Assembly (NCBI RefSeq): GCF_013204795.1
Contig: NZ_JABMKW010000020.1
Span: 1,364,001 to 1,428,000, forward strand
Reading direction: 5' to 3'
Source of the DNA: Pedobacter panaciterrae
GTDB lineage: Bacteria > Bacteroidota > Bacteroidia > Sphingobacteriales > Sphingobacteriaceae
Length of the DNA: 64,000 nt
In this document: in pieces, positions 7,148-15,557 of the stretch
Layout of the letters: every line of letters starts with the position of its first letter
Numbering within the stretch: position 1 is the stretch's first letter
The notes under the pieces: generated by a model
Told to the model about the DNA's origin: nothing
The model's database searches: none
What the model saw: only the letters and a program-made list of their open reading frames with translations
Made by a program: the position numbers and the translations under genes

Positions 7148-9625
7148 TTAATTGTTTAACCGAGCCCTCTTCTGGCGGCGCTCGTTAGCCAGTACCCTAA
7201 TCCCTGCAGCCATACTGCCGTGCACATCAGACGCAGCCCTGACTTCCATTTTTTCGCTTTCCTCAGTCGTATAAGCCAGGTATTCCTCATCGGAGAGTTC
7301 GTTGCGGTACACCCCGAGTTTTTGGCCACCCTGATCAATAAATACCTCCCGGTAAACCAGCCCCGGCTCGTTCGCCTTATTGACCGACAAGAGCATGGCC
7401 CTTGCTTTATCAGACAAACCCAAAGTCTGCTGCAGGCTGTCAAACTTGTTCATGAACTTGCGCATATCCAGCAGGATCTTGGTATCCGACAGGTTAATCA
7501 CCGTTTCTTTGATGATCGGTGAGGAAATCAGGTCATCCACTTCCTGGGTAATCAGCGCCGCAATACCATTGAATTTTCTGATGGTTTTAAAGAGGTATTT
7601 GATAAATGAGCTCATGCCCGTTTTGGCGATCGCAATCCAGGCTTCATCAATCGCCAGGATCTTCCGCTGCCCTTTGAGTTTGCGCATCTTGGAGATGAAC
7701 ATTTCCATAATGATGATCGTCACTACCGGGAAAAGCACCTCATGCTCCTTCAGATTATCCAGTTCAAAAACAATAAATCGCTCATTAAGCAAATCCAAAT
7801 TCTCCCTGGCATTCAATAAATAATCAAACTCTCCACCCTTGTAATAAGGATTCAGCACATAGAGCAGGTTCCCCAGATCAAAGTCTTTTTCTTTGACCTT
7901 GCCGTTTTCCATTACCTGCAAATACCCCGACATCAGAAAATCATAGAAACTATCAAAGCAGGGAAATACAGCAGGATTGGCCTCCAAATGCTGATAGTAC
8001 AAGGTAATTGCACCTGAAATGGCCACGTACTCCGAGCGGCTGAAGGGCTCACCTTCCCTTTTCCACAGGGCTAACAGCAAAGTTTTCAAGCTCTCTTTTT
8101 TTTCAATATCCAGTACATCGTCCGCCCCGATATAAAAAGGATTGAACCTGATGGGATCCTGCTCGGTATAGTTGAAATAATAACCACCGACCAGTTCACA
8201 CAGTCCCTGATAGCTGCCACCAATATCGATGGTCACGCAGTGGGTTCCCTGATCATACAAGGTGCGCAGCATGTGGTTACAGGCCATGGATTTGCCCGCA
8301 CCACTTCCCCCGCAGATGAACAGGTTCCTGTTGGTAATCAACCCCGATTTCATCGGGCGGTCAAAAAGGTCCAGATATACCGGCCTGCCGAAACTCCGCT
8401 CCCCCAGGCGAATGCCGGAACCGTCAGATTTCGCATGGCTTTCCATATTCAGAAAGCAGCTTGCCTGCTCCAGGAAGGTATCAAAGCAGTCATTGACCGG
8501 GAAGTCCGCCGCATTCCCTGGGATCCCCGCCCACCAGATCTGCGCTGCCCCATCGGTTTCCTGCCGGCATACCGCATCCATGCCCGTCATTGCCGAGCTT
8601 ACTTTATTGCGAATCTCCTGCAACTCGGAACGATCAGCAGTCCAGGCCATCACATTAAAATGCGCTTTCACCGGCAGCCTGCCCAGCGCAACCGCCTCAT
8701 TCAGAAAATCATTCACTGCATCACGACTCACTGCATTCTCCCTGGAATAAGCCGACAGGGAATGCAGGCGCAGCTTCTTCGCCTCCAGTTCCTTAATGGT
8801 CCTGCCGGGATCCCCGATAAAAATAAACTGGTTATACTGGTGGTTGCAGTCCAGCAGTAATCCCAAAGGCGCAGCAAAACCCAGGCTGAATTTACTTTTA
8901 TCGGTACTGTATCGATCAAAATTCATCCGACTGCCGCAGAGTGACGGCAAATCCTCCACATCGGCCAGGGTAAACAACTGGCAATGGTTTTCACCGATCC
9001 TGATCCCCTCCTTCAGCTGCACATCCCGAAGCAATGGTCTTTCCCCAACGCCCAGCAATGAACAGTAAGATTCAATCAAACCCACTTTGCCAACCGTCCC
9101 GGCCAGCTCATCATCGGCTAAACGCCGCAAACCAACCAGACCACTGTCCGAAAGGATCCGCTCAAAGGCACCTATCTTTTCCATGAAATCCGTAAAAAGC
9201 CCTGCCTCCAAAGTTTGCCTGGGCACAATGCGCCTGCGCATCAGCCCTGAATAACCACTGGTCGCCACCCGCCGATCCTCCGGCTTCCTGGTGATCATCA
9301 GATAGCAGGTATGTTCCAAATACTTCCGGCCGTCAAAAGCCCTTTCCCCGGCAGCAGTTAAAAAGCTCAGATCAGCCTCCACATTAGCCCGGTGTTCCCT
9401 GCGAACAAACGTATCCTGTTTGTGAATCACCGTACCAAAAGGCAAGGTTTTGATCGCCTTTACCCAGGTATGATGTGCCGCCTCATAGTCTGCCGATCCC
9501 AGGCTAAACAACTCCGCATGCTCAACCCGGAATACCACCGTCAGGTCTCCCTGCATCGAAACAATACAGCCGTGCTCTACCTTGTAGATCGGGAAGATGT
9601 CTTTGAACTCTATCGCTCCCCTCAT
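7148..9625 (-). CDS. traG: TraG, VirB4-type conjugation ATPase
   Basis: An 825-residue cytoplasmic AAA+ ATPase that powers assembly and operation of the transfer pore. The N-terminal family domain starts FKDIFPIYKVEHGCIVSMQGDLTVVFRV. Walker A is GGSGAGKS at residues 439-446. Then come the Bacteroidetes TraG signature DIGGSYQGLCELVGGYYFNY and the Walker B ILAIDEAWIAI near residue 650. YLFKTIRKFNGIAALITQEVDDL and a C-terminal KANEPGLVYREVFI follow. Length is normal for the family (about 830). It overlaps the upstream TraF-like gene by 4 nt. All ATP-binding motifs are intact, so the enzyme is expected to be active. Confidence 0.96.
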   Translation of the reverse strand: MRGAIEFKDIFPIYKVEHGCIVSMQGDLTVVFRVEHAELFSLGSADYEAAHHTWVKAIKTLPFGTVIHKQDTFVRREHRANVEADLSFLTAAGERAFDGRKYLEHTCYLMITRKPEDRRVATSGYSGLMRRRIVPRQTLEAGLFTDFMEKIGAFERILSDSGLVGLRRLADDELAGTVGKVGLIESYCSLLGVGERPLLRDVQLKEGIRIGENHCQLFTLADVEDLPSLCGSRMNFDRYSTDKSKFSLGFAAPLGLLLDCNHQYNQFIFIGDPGRTIKELEAKKLRLHSLSAYSRENAVSRDAVNDFLNEAVALGRLPVKAHFNVMAWTADRSELQEIRNKVSSAMTGMDAVCRQETDGAAQIWWAGIPGNAADFPVNDCFDTFLEQASCFLNMESHAKSDGSGIRLGERSFGRPVYLDLFDRPMKSGLITNRNLFICGGSGAGKSMACNHMLRTLYDQGTHCVTIDIGGSYQGLCELVGGYYFNYTEQDPIRFNPFYIGADDVLDIEKKESLKTLLLALWKREGEPFSRSEYVAISGAITLYYQHLEANPAVFPCFDSFYDFLMSGYLQVMENGKVKEKDFDLGNLLYVLNPYYKGGEFDYLLNARENLDLLNERFIVFELDNLKEHEVLFPVVTIIIMEMFISKMRKLKGQRKILAIDEAWIAIAKTGMSSFIKYLFKTIRKFNGIAALITQEVDDLISSPIIKETVINLSDTKILLDMRKFMNKFDSLQQTLGLSDKARAMLLSVNKANEPGLVYREVFIDQGGQKLGVYRNELSDEEYLAYTTEESEKMEVRAASDVHGSMAAGIRVLANERRQKRARLNN

Positions 9626-9945
9626 ACTACAACAGCTAAGTGCCTGAATAAACTGCGGCTCCGGGAAACCAGACAGGCAGGAATACCGCGCCTGGCCATC
9701 TTCTTCATCAGGCCGTACCTTCCATACCGGTCACTCATCCTGAAAACCGTTACAAACAGGCCAAACCCCAGTCCAAAGACCAGAAATAAACAGATAAAAA
9801 GATTCAGCCCGCAGATGTACAAAAGGGCAAAAAGCAGCAGCAAACCAACCAGCCCGCCGGCTAAAAACCCGATGTACTGTGCTTTTAGCCCCTTGAATTC
9901 AATGGCACGTCCCACCCCCTTATTGATCTGATACACGCTGCTCAT
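9622..9945 (-). CDS. TraF-like inner-membrane protein (DUF4133, VirB3-like)
   Basis: A 107-residue protein with the sequence YQINKGVGRAIEFKGLKAQYI followed by two closely spaced membrane segments (FLAGGLVGLLLLFALLYICGL and FICLFLVFGLGFGLFVTVF), then SDRYGRYGLMKKMARRGIP. This is the characteristic pattern of the small protein between the pilin-like TraE and the ATPase TraG in Bacteroidetes conjugative elements, corresponding to VirB3. It overlaps both neighbours by 4 nt (ATGA-type coupling). The C-terminal tail SRSRSLFRHLAVVV is ordinary for the family. Confidence 0.9.
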   Translation of the reverse strand: MSSVYQINKGVGRAIEFKGLKAQYIGFLAGGLVGLLLLFALLYICGLNLFICLFLVFGLGFGLFVTVFRMSDRYGRYGLMKKMARRGIPACLVSRSRSLFRHLAVVV

Positions 9946-10772
9946 ATCCCGAAGAAAGACTTAAGCACAGTTGCCACCACTACCAGAAAAATACAGCTGC
10001 CAAACCATGCTGTAGCCACCTTCGCCGTATCCGGCTCACCGGCATTCCATTTGGAATAGACCTTCACTGCCCCGACCAGTCCCATGATTGCACCGATGGC
10101 ATACATCAGGTCCGTTCCCGTATCAAAATAACCGACAACCTTACTGGTCGCTTCAGCAATCCCCTGATTGCCATCCTGTGCATGAACCACCTGAGCCAGA
10201 AAAGCCAGCACCGCGATACATCCTGCCACAAGCCCGGTACCACGCTCTTTTTTCACCAAAAGCGCATCCAATTCCAAAACACTGATGTTCCAATCGAATC
10301 TCGACATCAGCTCTGAACAAATGTGCTCCTGCAGCTGAGTCCCAAGCGGAGAAGCAAAAACCTCCGGATAGCATTCCGCAATTTCAAACAGCGACGCGCC
10401 AAGCTTTTTCCTATCCCATCTGCCCTCTGCAGCCTCAAGAAATGCATATTTCAGCTCTTCCATACAATCCGCCAACTGCCCCTGCAGCATTTCCCCATTC
10501 CCCTCCCCGCCCCCAAAATCCAGTTCATCCATTCCCAGGCAAGTCAATCCTTCTTCAGCCACCGCCCTGCCCATCAGTCCGCCGTCAACTCCACCATCCA
10601 GTGCAAGCCGATCTTTCGCCAATACAGATCCCCTGATCTTTGCCTTAGCAAGCGATCCCCATAAAGCCCTGATCTCCTTCCGGTAATACAGTACAATTAA
10701 TAACAGGTAATAAATGAGCAGGGATACCCCCATAAAAACTCCATACTGGAGCCAGCTAAAATTTGATAACAT
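9942..10772 (-). CDS. Membrane protein with C-terminal TraE (DUF4134, pilin-like) domain
   Basis: A 276-residue protein. Residues 203-275 (GIAEATSKVVGYFDTGTDLMYAIGAIMG... KWNAGEPDTAKVATAWFGSCIFLV) are a complete TraE/DUF4134 domain, the VirB2-like small membrane subunit that is normally a free protein of about 100 residues. Here it is preceded by a membrane segment (8-30), a soluble region (31-175, with a Gly-rich patch near 86-93) and a second hydrophobic stretch (178-198) that looks like an ordinary TraE signal peptide ending VVHAQ. An internal Met156 (about position 10307) could start a conventional TraE of 121 residues. The gene is therefore either a true fusion or two products from one frame. 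It heads the tra operon and couples to the next gene by a 4-nt overlap. Confidence 0.82.
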   Translation of the reverse strand: MLSNFSWLQYGVFMGVSLLIYYLLLIVLYYRKEIRALWGSLAKAKIRGSVLAKDRLALDGGVDGGLMGRAVAEEGLTCLGMDELDFGGGEGNGEMLQGQLADCMEELKYAFLEAAEGRWDRKKLGASLFEIAECYPEVFASPLGTQLQEHICSELMSRFDWNISVLELDALLVKKERGTGLVAGCIAVLAFLAQVVHAQDGNQGIAEATSKVVGYFDTGTDLMYAIGAIMGLVGAVKVYSKWNAGEPDTAKVATAWFGSCIFLVVVATVLKSFFGI

Positions 10773-10787
10773 AGGCTTTTATTAAAG

Positions 10788-10861
10788 CCCGGACCCCATT
10801 GTCCGGGACAAGCAAATGTTGGCTGAACACAAATCTTTCTTTCCCAGGCTGGGAAAGAAAG
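10788..10861 (-). promoter_or_regulatory. Tra-operon leader with two inverted repeats
   Basis: The 119 bp between rteC and the tra operon contain a perfect 7-bp hairpin (arms 10788-10794 and 10801-10807, 6-nt loop). They also contain an almost loopless perfect palindrome with 13-nt arms (10835-10847 and 10849-10861). Neither is followed by a U run on the minus strand, so they look more like operator or attenuator elements than simple terminators. No Bacteroidetes promoter could be assigned with confidence. Confidence 0.5.
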
Positions 10862-10891
10862 GGGAATGAAAGATCAAAAACATAAAAAAAC

Positions 10892-11740
10892 TTAGCCAGG
10901 CTTATACCGCAGGTCCTCATCCACACGGTCCCGGATCGCAGCACTCATCGAATCAATAAACTTAGAAGGACTGGAAACCTTCCGCTCCCGGATCTCCCCA
11001 AACGTATGGTGGACATCCCTGATCTTCACCTCACACATCCGCTCAAACAAAGCAACGATCTCCGACAACTGCGCGTTTCCATGGTTAAACTGACCGGTAT
11101 AATACAGCCCATAAATCAACTCCCCCAGATTCACGATCTTCCCCGTCCACTTCAAACCAGCCTCCTTAGTCAAACTAGGCGCAACCTTCCCATCCAGGAC
11201 ACCAATCCTGCGCAGGATTTCCTGCTGCAACATTTCATAAGCAATAAACTTTGCAAAAAGGTAATCCATCGCCGTAGAGAAATCCGGATTCGGATCAGGA
11301 ATTTCCGGCACCAGAGGTAAAGGCAAATCCGCTCCACGCAAAAAGTACTGACTATCCAGTCCCGCCTCGCCAGCACGGTAATACTGATATAGAAAAGCAT
11401 ACTGTTTAAAAAAGCGGTGAACCTGCCTAAGCTCATCTTCCAAAAAGACCCGGATCATTTCCCCTGTACCCACAGGCTTATTCATCGCTAAACCATAGCA
11501 CTCAAAAGCATAGATTTTTTCTGCATAGAATTTCGGTTTCACCGACTTAAAGAAATGAATTTCAGCAAGCGAATCTTCAAAAGGAACACTTGTCATCATT
11601 TCCCGCAACTGGGCCAGGAACTTCCGGCAAAGTGCCAAAGTTTCAGAAAGAGACTGAATCGGACTCCCCTCAATGGAGGATACACCAGCCAGCGCATCCT
11701 TAAATTCAGCATACAATTTTTCATAGATTTCATGCTTCAT
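10892..11740 (-). CDS. rteC: RteC-family regulatory protein of conjugative elements
   Basis: A 282-residue soluble protein. The start at 11740 (MKHEIYEKLYAEF) was chosen because the in-frame extension to 11791 has no family resemblance. The protein is all-helical with the RteC landmarks IHFFKSVKPKFYAEKIYAFECYGL near the N-terminus, FFKQYAFLYQYYRAGEAGLDSQYF in the middle, and LKWTGKIVNLGELIYGLYYTGQFNHG towards the C-terminus, followed by FGEIRERK. In the best-studied Bacteroides elements RteC controls excision and mobilisation. Homologues without the two-component partners RteA/RteB are common in Sphingobacteriaceae. Its position directly upstream of the tra operon fits that role. RteA and RteB are absent from the window. 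Confidence 0.92.
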   Translation of the reverse strand: MKHEIYEKLYAEFKDALAGVSSIEGSPIQSLSETLALCRKFLAQLREMMTSVPFEDSLAEIHFFKSVKPKFYAEKIYAFECYGLAMNKPVGTGEMIRVFLEDELRQVHRFFKQYAFLYQYYRAGEAGLDSQYFLRGADLPLPLVPEIPDPNPDFSTAMDYLFAKFIAYEMLQQEILRRIGVLDGKVAPSLTKEAGLKWTGKIVNLGELIYGLYYTGQFNHGNAQLSEIVALFERMCEVKIRDVHHTFGEIRERKVSSPSKFIDSMSAAIRDRVDEDLRYKPG

Positions 11741-11857
11741 AGAATAAAGTTTAAGTAAACCGGCCCACAGTTCAAGACAAAACCTTTTCACATCAACCGG
11801 AAATAAGTATCAATTTTTCATAGGCATTTGGAATGTTTACAACTAAGAATTAGTGGA

Positions 11858-11883
11858 TTTGCTGTGAGGAAATCGTATATTTG
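11858..11883 (+). promoter_or_regulatory. Bacteroidetes-type promoter
   Basis: A perfect -7 element TATATTTG (consensus TAnnTTTG) lies at 11876-11883. A TTTG that could serve as the -33 element lies at 11858-11861, with a 14-bp gap that is a little short. It points right, towards the structured leader and the small gene at 12111. Confidence 0.5.
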
Positions 11884-11948
11884 CAGGGTATAAAATATTG
11901 TATAGCGATAGCTATTTAACTTGTATTCAGAAAACCGCGAATTTTTAA

Positions 11949-12013
11949 GACAAACAAGGAAAAATAGGCTCGTCGCCTGCGCTACAGCGCGGGTGCGGCT
12001 TATCTTGTTTGTC
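11949..12013 (+). ncRNA. Structured leader or small RNA
   Basis: A 10-bp outer stem (arms 11949-11958 and 12004-12013) encloses an inner stem of 7 bp closed by a TACA loop (CCTGCGC / GCGCGGG, one G-U). It starts about 66 nt downstream of the promoter at 11876 and ends about 98 nt before the ATG at 12111. The GC-rich stem stands out from the AT-rich surroundings. It may be a 5' regulatory leader or an independent RNA. No known RNA family was recognised. Confidence 0.4.
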
Positions 12014-12110
12014 GGGCGCTTCGCGGTGCCTCTGATTACAGATGTAGCTCGTATCCCGCGCTATATCGTTTTCAGACACTGTATGGGATCGCAGAATTAG
12101 AATCACTCTC

Positions 12111-12341
12111 ATGAGAAATGACAGTACTTTACTCTTGCTACACAAGCCCATCCCGGAACTTGGCTTAAGCCAGGAATTAAAAAGGGTTACAGAAATGCAT
12201 GGTTATTTCACCCTGGAAGACCTCAGTAAACGCACTACGGACCAACTGATGCTATTACCCGGATTTACACAGCATCTTTTATACGAATACGTCAACTTTA
12301 TGGAAGCTAATGGTTTGGGCGAACTGATAGACCCCATGTAG
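12111..12341 (+). CDS. Small helix-hairpin-helix protein resembling the RNA polymerase alpha C-terminal domain
   Basis: A 76-residue protein and the only plus-strand gene in the left 35 kb. The pattern ELGLSQELKRVTEMHGYFTLEDLSKRTTDQLMLLPGFTQHLLYEYVNFMEANGL follows the alpha-CTD arrangement: a first helix, a short aromatic link, T(L)EDL..RT..QL, then a helix-hairpin-helix (LPGF) and a final helix. In RNA polymerase this fold binds UP-element DNA and transcription factors, and free-standing copies occur in Bacteroidetes accessory regions. The family link is a pattern judgement, and DNA binding or a transcriptional role is inferred. Confidence 0.65.
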   Translation: MRNDSTLLLLHKPIPELGLSQELKRVTEMHGYFTLEDLSKRTTDQLMLLPGFTQHLLYEYVNFMEANGLGELIDPM

Positions 12342-12391
12342 CCAGCTGAACGAAATGGCCTAACGTCCAGCCGGTCCACACGAGGGAAATT

Positions 12392-14140
12392 TTATTGAAG
12401 CAAAGCCCTCACTTCCTCCAACATTCCAGATAAGATCGGTTCCAGTGGAGCGATCTCTTCAACATCTGCCTGACCCAGTTTTAAGTCTATTTCAATCAAC
12501 GACCTCCCATCTGCACCTTTGAAATTAAAAGCAACCTTCTTAAACAACAGAAGTTCATCCGCCTCATCATATACACCATGTTTCTGCTGCAATTTCTGCC
12601 ACCAGGCGATTTGCACACCCCCCAGCTTACAATTTAAACTCAGCGGATTTGAAGCCTCACCAGATTTCAAATCCGATTGCAAGACCAGTTCTGCCTTAAT
12701 CCATTTCATCAGTTCATCTACAGGATGCATTTTAGCAGCATTGAAACTCATGTTGGTAAACAAACTCACCTGCCTCAATACCGTCTTATGCCGTTTCAGA
12801 ATCCTTTCCGCTTCACCTATATCTTTTCCTGCGATTTGTCTTTGTACCTGCAAAACATACCAACTGATAAAACGTACGTGGTTAAACCCAAGGCCAATTA
12901 AATCATGGATCAATTCTTCTTCAGAAACCGACCCTTCCACTGCCAACTCCTCCAAAACAGCAATATACTTCCTCAAGTATTTAAAGTCCGCCCAATGCAT
13001 CTTCATCGAACTGTACAAAAACCGTTTGAATGGCACCCCGGCAATTTCTACCAGGGTATGGTCAATCCCTGATCTTCTGAATTCAGATGACACACGATTC
13101 CATTTCTCCTTTAATTTAAGTCCTTCATTGTTGCGGAATAGTTTGGGTAAGACAATCGTGTCAGGAACATATTCGGCAACCGGCATGCGTATGGCATCCA
13201 TCAGTTCCATCAACAAGGTTGCATCCTCATTCAGCGAGTCTCCGTGACGATACAACTGGTCACAAACCCTGACCAATGTGAACATGCTGATCTTCAGATA
13301 GGTCCTGATCTGGGTCTCATTGGTTAAACCCAACAGGTGATCCAACATGACCCGTTCCACCCGCTTCACTTCTTCATATAAGGCCGTTTTGGACCCCAAA
13401 TCGGGATCCTCTAACTCTTCTGCCATTCTTTCGGTGGCAAGGCGCTTTAAATTTTCAAATTCGTGATTCATAATAGATGATGTTTTTACTTCTTGTTTTT
13501 GCGTCTCCTGCGCCGCCTTCCATGCCCAGGAAATGATCTGTGCGATGGTACGGCTGACTTCTTCCATTCCCCGCTTGTCATTGATATCAATACCGGAGAC
13601 CTTACTCTTAATGCTATTCGCTTGCAATACCATATAATAACTACCGCCCAGCAACAAACCAATAACCGCACGAAAATTGACATCGGTGCTGGCAAAGAAC
13701 TGATCCGTCAGCCTGAACAACTTTTCTCCTTCCGCTTCCCGCGCATCCGAAATGTTCCTGATCAGCACATCCTCATCACTGATCTGCCAGAGAATGATCT
13801 TTTGCATTTCCCTGTCCCCGAAAAAGAACTTAAGGTTCTCCTGCATCAGCTGGACAAACATCTCCTTCAGTTCGGTTGCCGTCGCCGAACCTGAAACCTG
13901 GAACCTTTCAAAAAATGGCATCCAGTAATCTTTCTCGCTGATGTATTTACGCTTCAGGTTATTTAACCCTAAAAAATGATGACGGATCACATTCTTATTC
14001 CTGCCTACAAAGCGTGCAATGTTGTTTGTTCTCAGTGCATGATGACCATACTCTTGCAGGATCAAACCCACGACTTCAATCAGGCGCCGCTTTGTCGCTT
14101 CTGCATCCCTTACTTTTTGCTTTTTCCTAGGAGTAGTCAT
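12392..14140 (-). CDS. TetR-type DNA-binding domain fused to a large uncharacterised C-terminal region
   Basis: A 582-residue protein. Residues about 12-65 form a TetR-like helix-turn-helix (RRLIEVVGLILQEYGHHALRTNNIARFVGRNKNVIRHHFLGLNNLKRKYI). Residues 66-210 look like a TetR ligand/dimer domain, with a short hydrophobic helix (AVIGLLLGGSYYMVLQ). The remaining 370 residues, starting near MNHEFENLKRLATERM, are helical with no motif I recognise. Typical TetR proteins are about 200 residues, so this is a large fusion. It begins 5 bp after the alpha-oxoamine synthase stop and is surely cotranscribed with it. Control of, or response to, that enzyme's product is inferred. Confidence 0.75.
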   Translation of the reverse strand: MTTPRKKQKVRDAEATKRRLIEVVGLILQEYGHHALRTNNIARFVGRNKNVIRHHFLGLNNLKRKYISEKDYWMPFFERFQVSGSATATELKEMFVQLMQENLKFFFGDREMQKIILWQISDEDVLIRNISDAREAEGEKLFRLTDQFFASTDVNFRAVIGLLLGGSYYMVLQANSIKSKVSGIDINDKRGMEEVSRTIAQIISWAWKAAQETQKQEVKTSSIMNHEFENLKRLATERMAEELEDPDLGSKTALYEEVKRVERVMLDHLLGLTNETQIRTYLKISMFTLVRVCDQLYRHGDSLNEDATLLMELMDAIRMPVAEYVPDTIVLPKLFRNNEGLKLKEKWNRVSSEFRRSGIDHTLVEIAGVPFKRFLYSSMKMHWADFKYLRKYIAVLEELAVEGSVSEEELIHDLIGLGFNHVRFISWYVLQVQRQIAGKDIGEAERILKRHKTVLRQVSLFTNMSFNAAKMHPVDELMKWIKAELVLQSDLKSGEASNPLSLNCKLGGVQIAWWQKLQQKHGVYDEADELLLFKKVAFNFKGADGRSLIEIDLKLGQADVEEIAPLEPILSGMLEEVRALLQ

Positions 14141-14145
14141 AAAAT

Positions 14146-15405
14146 TTACCTTAACATTTGCTTCAGACCAGCTGTCTTAATCACCCATTCCCAGGCATTC
14201 AATACCTTATCCAGCTGGTCAAACTCGTGGGTGGCCATCACCGACATCCGGATCCTCGCATCTTTACGGGAAACTGCCGGATAATTGATCTGGTTGGCAT
14301 AAACCCCCGCTTTCAACAGCAAATGACAGACTTCAGCATTCTTATTGCTGTTTCCGATCATTACCGGAATGATCGCTGACCGGCTCTTGCCGACATCCAG
14401 TCCCAGGGAAAGCAAGCCGCTTTTCAAATACGTTACATTCTGCTGCAGCTTTTCCATCCAGTGCGGTTCCTGATCTACCAGATCAATTGCCGTACTGATA
14501 CAGGCAGACGCCGGCGTAGCCGTAGCCGAAAAGATATGCTGACGGGACTGGAATTTCAGGAAGTTCACCAATTTCGGATCGGCTACCACATAACCACCAA
14601 TATGCGCAAAGGTCTTACTGAAGGTTCCGGTAATGATATCCACCTCTTTAAACAAATCATATAGTTCAATTACCCCACGCCCAGTTTTACCGATCACTCC
14701 CGTTCCATGCGCATCGTCTACCAGCAAGTAAGCCCCGTAATGTTTGGTCAGCTGAATGATCTTGTCCAAAGGCGCCAGGTCACCATCTTGGGAATACACC
14801 CCATCAATGATCACCATTCTCGTGCGGTACTTGTTCTTTGACATTTTCAACACTCGCTCCAATGCATCCAGGTCATTGTGCGGAAAAGACTTGGTATTGG
14901 TCAGGAAACAGCCCTCCTGTACACTTGCATGAACAGCCATATCCAGTATCGCCAGGTCTTCCTTTTTCAGTAAAGCCTGTATCGAGGCACTGTTCGCCGT
15001 ATACCCCGTGGTAAAGGTGAGTGCAGCCTCCCTGTTAAAGAAAGCAGCTATCTTCATTTCCAATTCTGTATGATAATCATAGTGGCCACCAATAGCAGGT
15101 GAGGCTCCCGCACCGGAACCATATTTTTCAATCCCTGCTATCGCGGCCGCTTTTACTTTAGGATGCTGGGTAAAACCCAGGTAATCATTACTCACCAGAC
15201 TGATGAAATCCCTCTGCGTTATTCCCGGCACTTTGAGACTGATCTCCGGGCCACAGCCCGTCTGCGCCTCGAACCGGTAATTCATCTGCCCGCGCTGCGT
15301 TTTATAATCAAAGTATTCACTCCATAGTTCTGCCCATGCAAAGGGATCCAGACCAGGAATATTTTCAAAATCTTTAAAGCTTGCATTTTCGAAATTGATC
15401 TTCAT
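14146..15405 (-). CDS. PLP-dependent alpha-oxoamine synthase (BioF / serine palmitoyltransferase / CqsA superfamily)
   Basis: A 419-residue fold-type I PLP enzyme condensing an amino acid with an acyl-CoA. Motifs seen are NDYLGFTQHPKV, GSGAGASPAIGGHYDYHTELE, the aspartate block LLVDDAHGTGVIG (residues 228-239) and the Schiff-base lysine K264 in TGTFSKTFAHIGGY. The C-terminal domain is complete. The superfamily includes BioF (biotin), KBL, serine palmitoyltransferase (sphingolipids) and the signal synthases CqsA/LqsA. The specific product cannot be read from sequence. No biotin or lipid genes are near; it sits in an operon with a TetR-headed regulator beside the conjugation genes, which argues for a specialised rather than housekeeping role. 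Confidence 0.88.
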   Translation of the reverse strand: MKINFENASFKDFENIPGLDPFAWAELWSEYFDYKTQRGQMNYRFEAQTGCGPEISLKVPGITQRDFISLVSNDYLGFTQHPKVKAAAIAGIEKYGSGAGASPAIGGHYDYHTELEMKIAAFFNREAALTFTTGYTANSASIQALLKKEDLAILDMAVHASVQEGCFLTNTKSFPHNDLDALERVLKMSKNKYRTRMVIIDGVYSQDGDLAPLDKIIQLTKHYGAYLLVDDAHGTGVIGKTGRGVIELYDLFKEVDIITGTFSKTFAHIGGYVVADPKLVNFLKFQSRQHIFSATATPASACISTAIDLVDQEPHWMEKLQQNVTYLKSGLLSLGLDVGKSRSAIIPVMIGNSNKNAEVCHLLLKAGVYANQINYPAVSRKDARIRMSVMATHEFDQLDKVLNAWEWVIKTAGLKQMLR

Positions 15406-15557
15406 TTTTTTATAAGTATTAGTTCAATAGCGAAAGTAGTTTGGGGGAATACCCCGACCGGGCAATTAAGGGGCAGTATTTCTATTTTCTTTGCAAAACC
15501 GCCCTGGCAATGAAAAAGAGCGCCCTAAAGACAAAAAAAATGTAGAATTTATCCATT

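Noticed and set aside
7220..9068. Several long plus-strand frames opposite traG
   Set aside because: They are shadows of the GC-richer traG coding sequence, which has intact ATPase motifs throughout.
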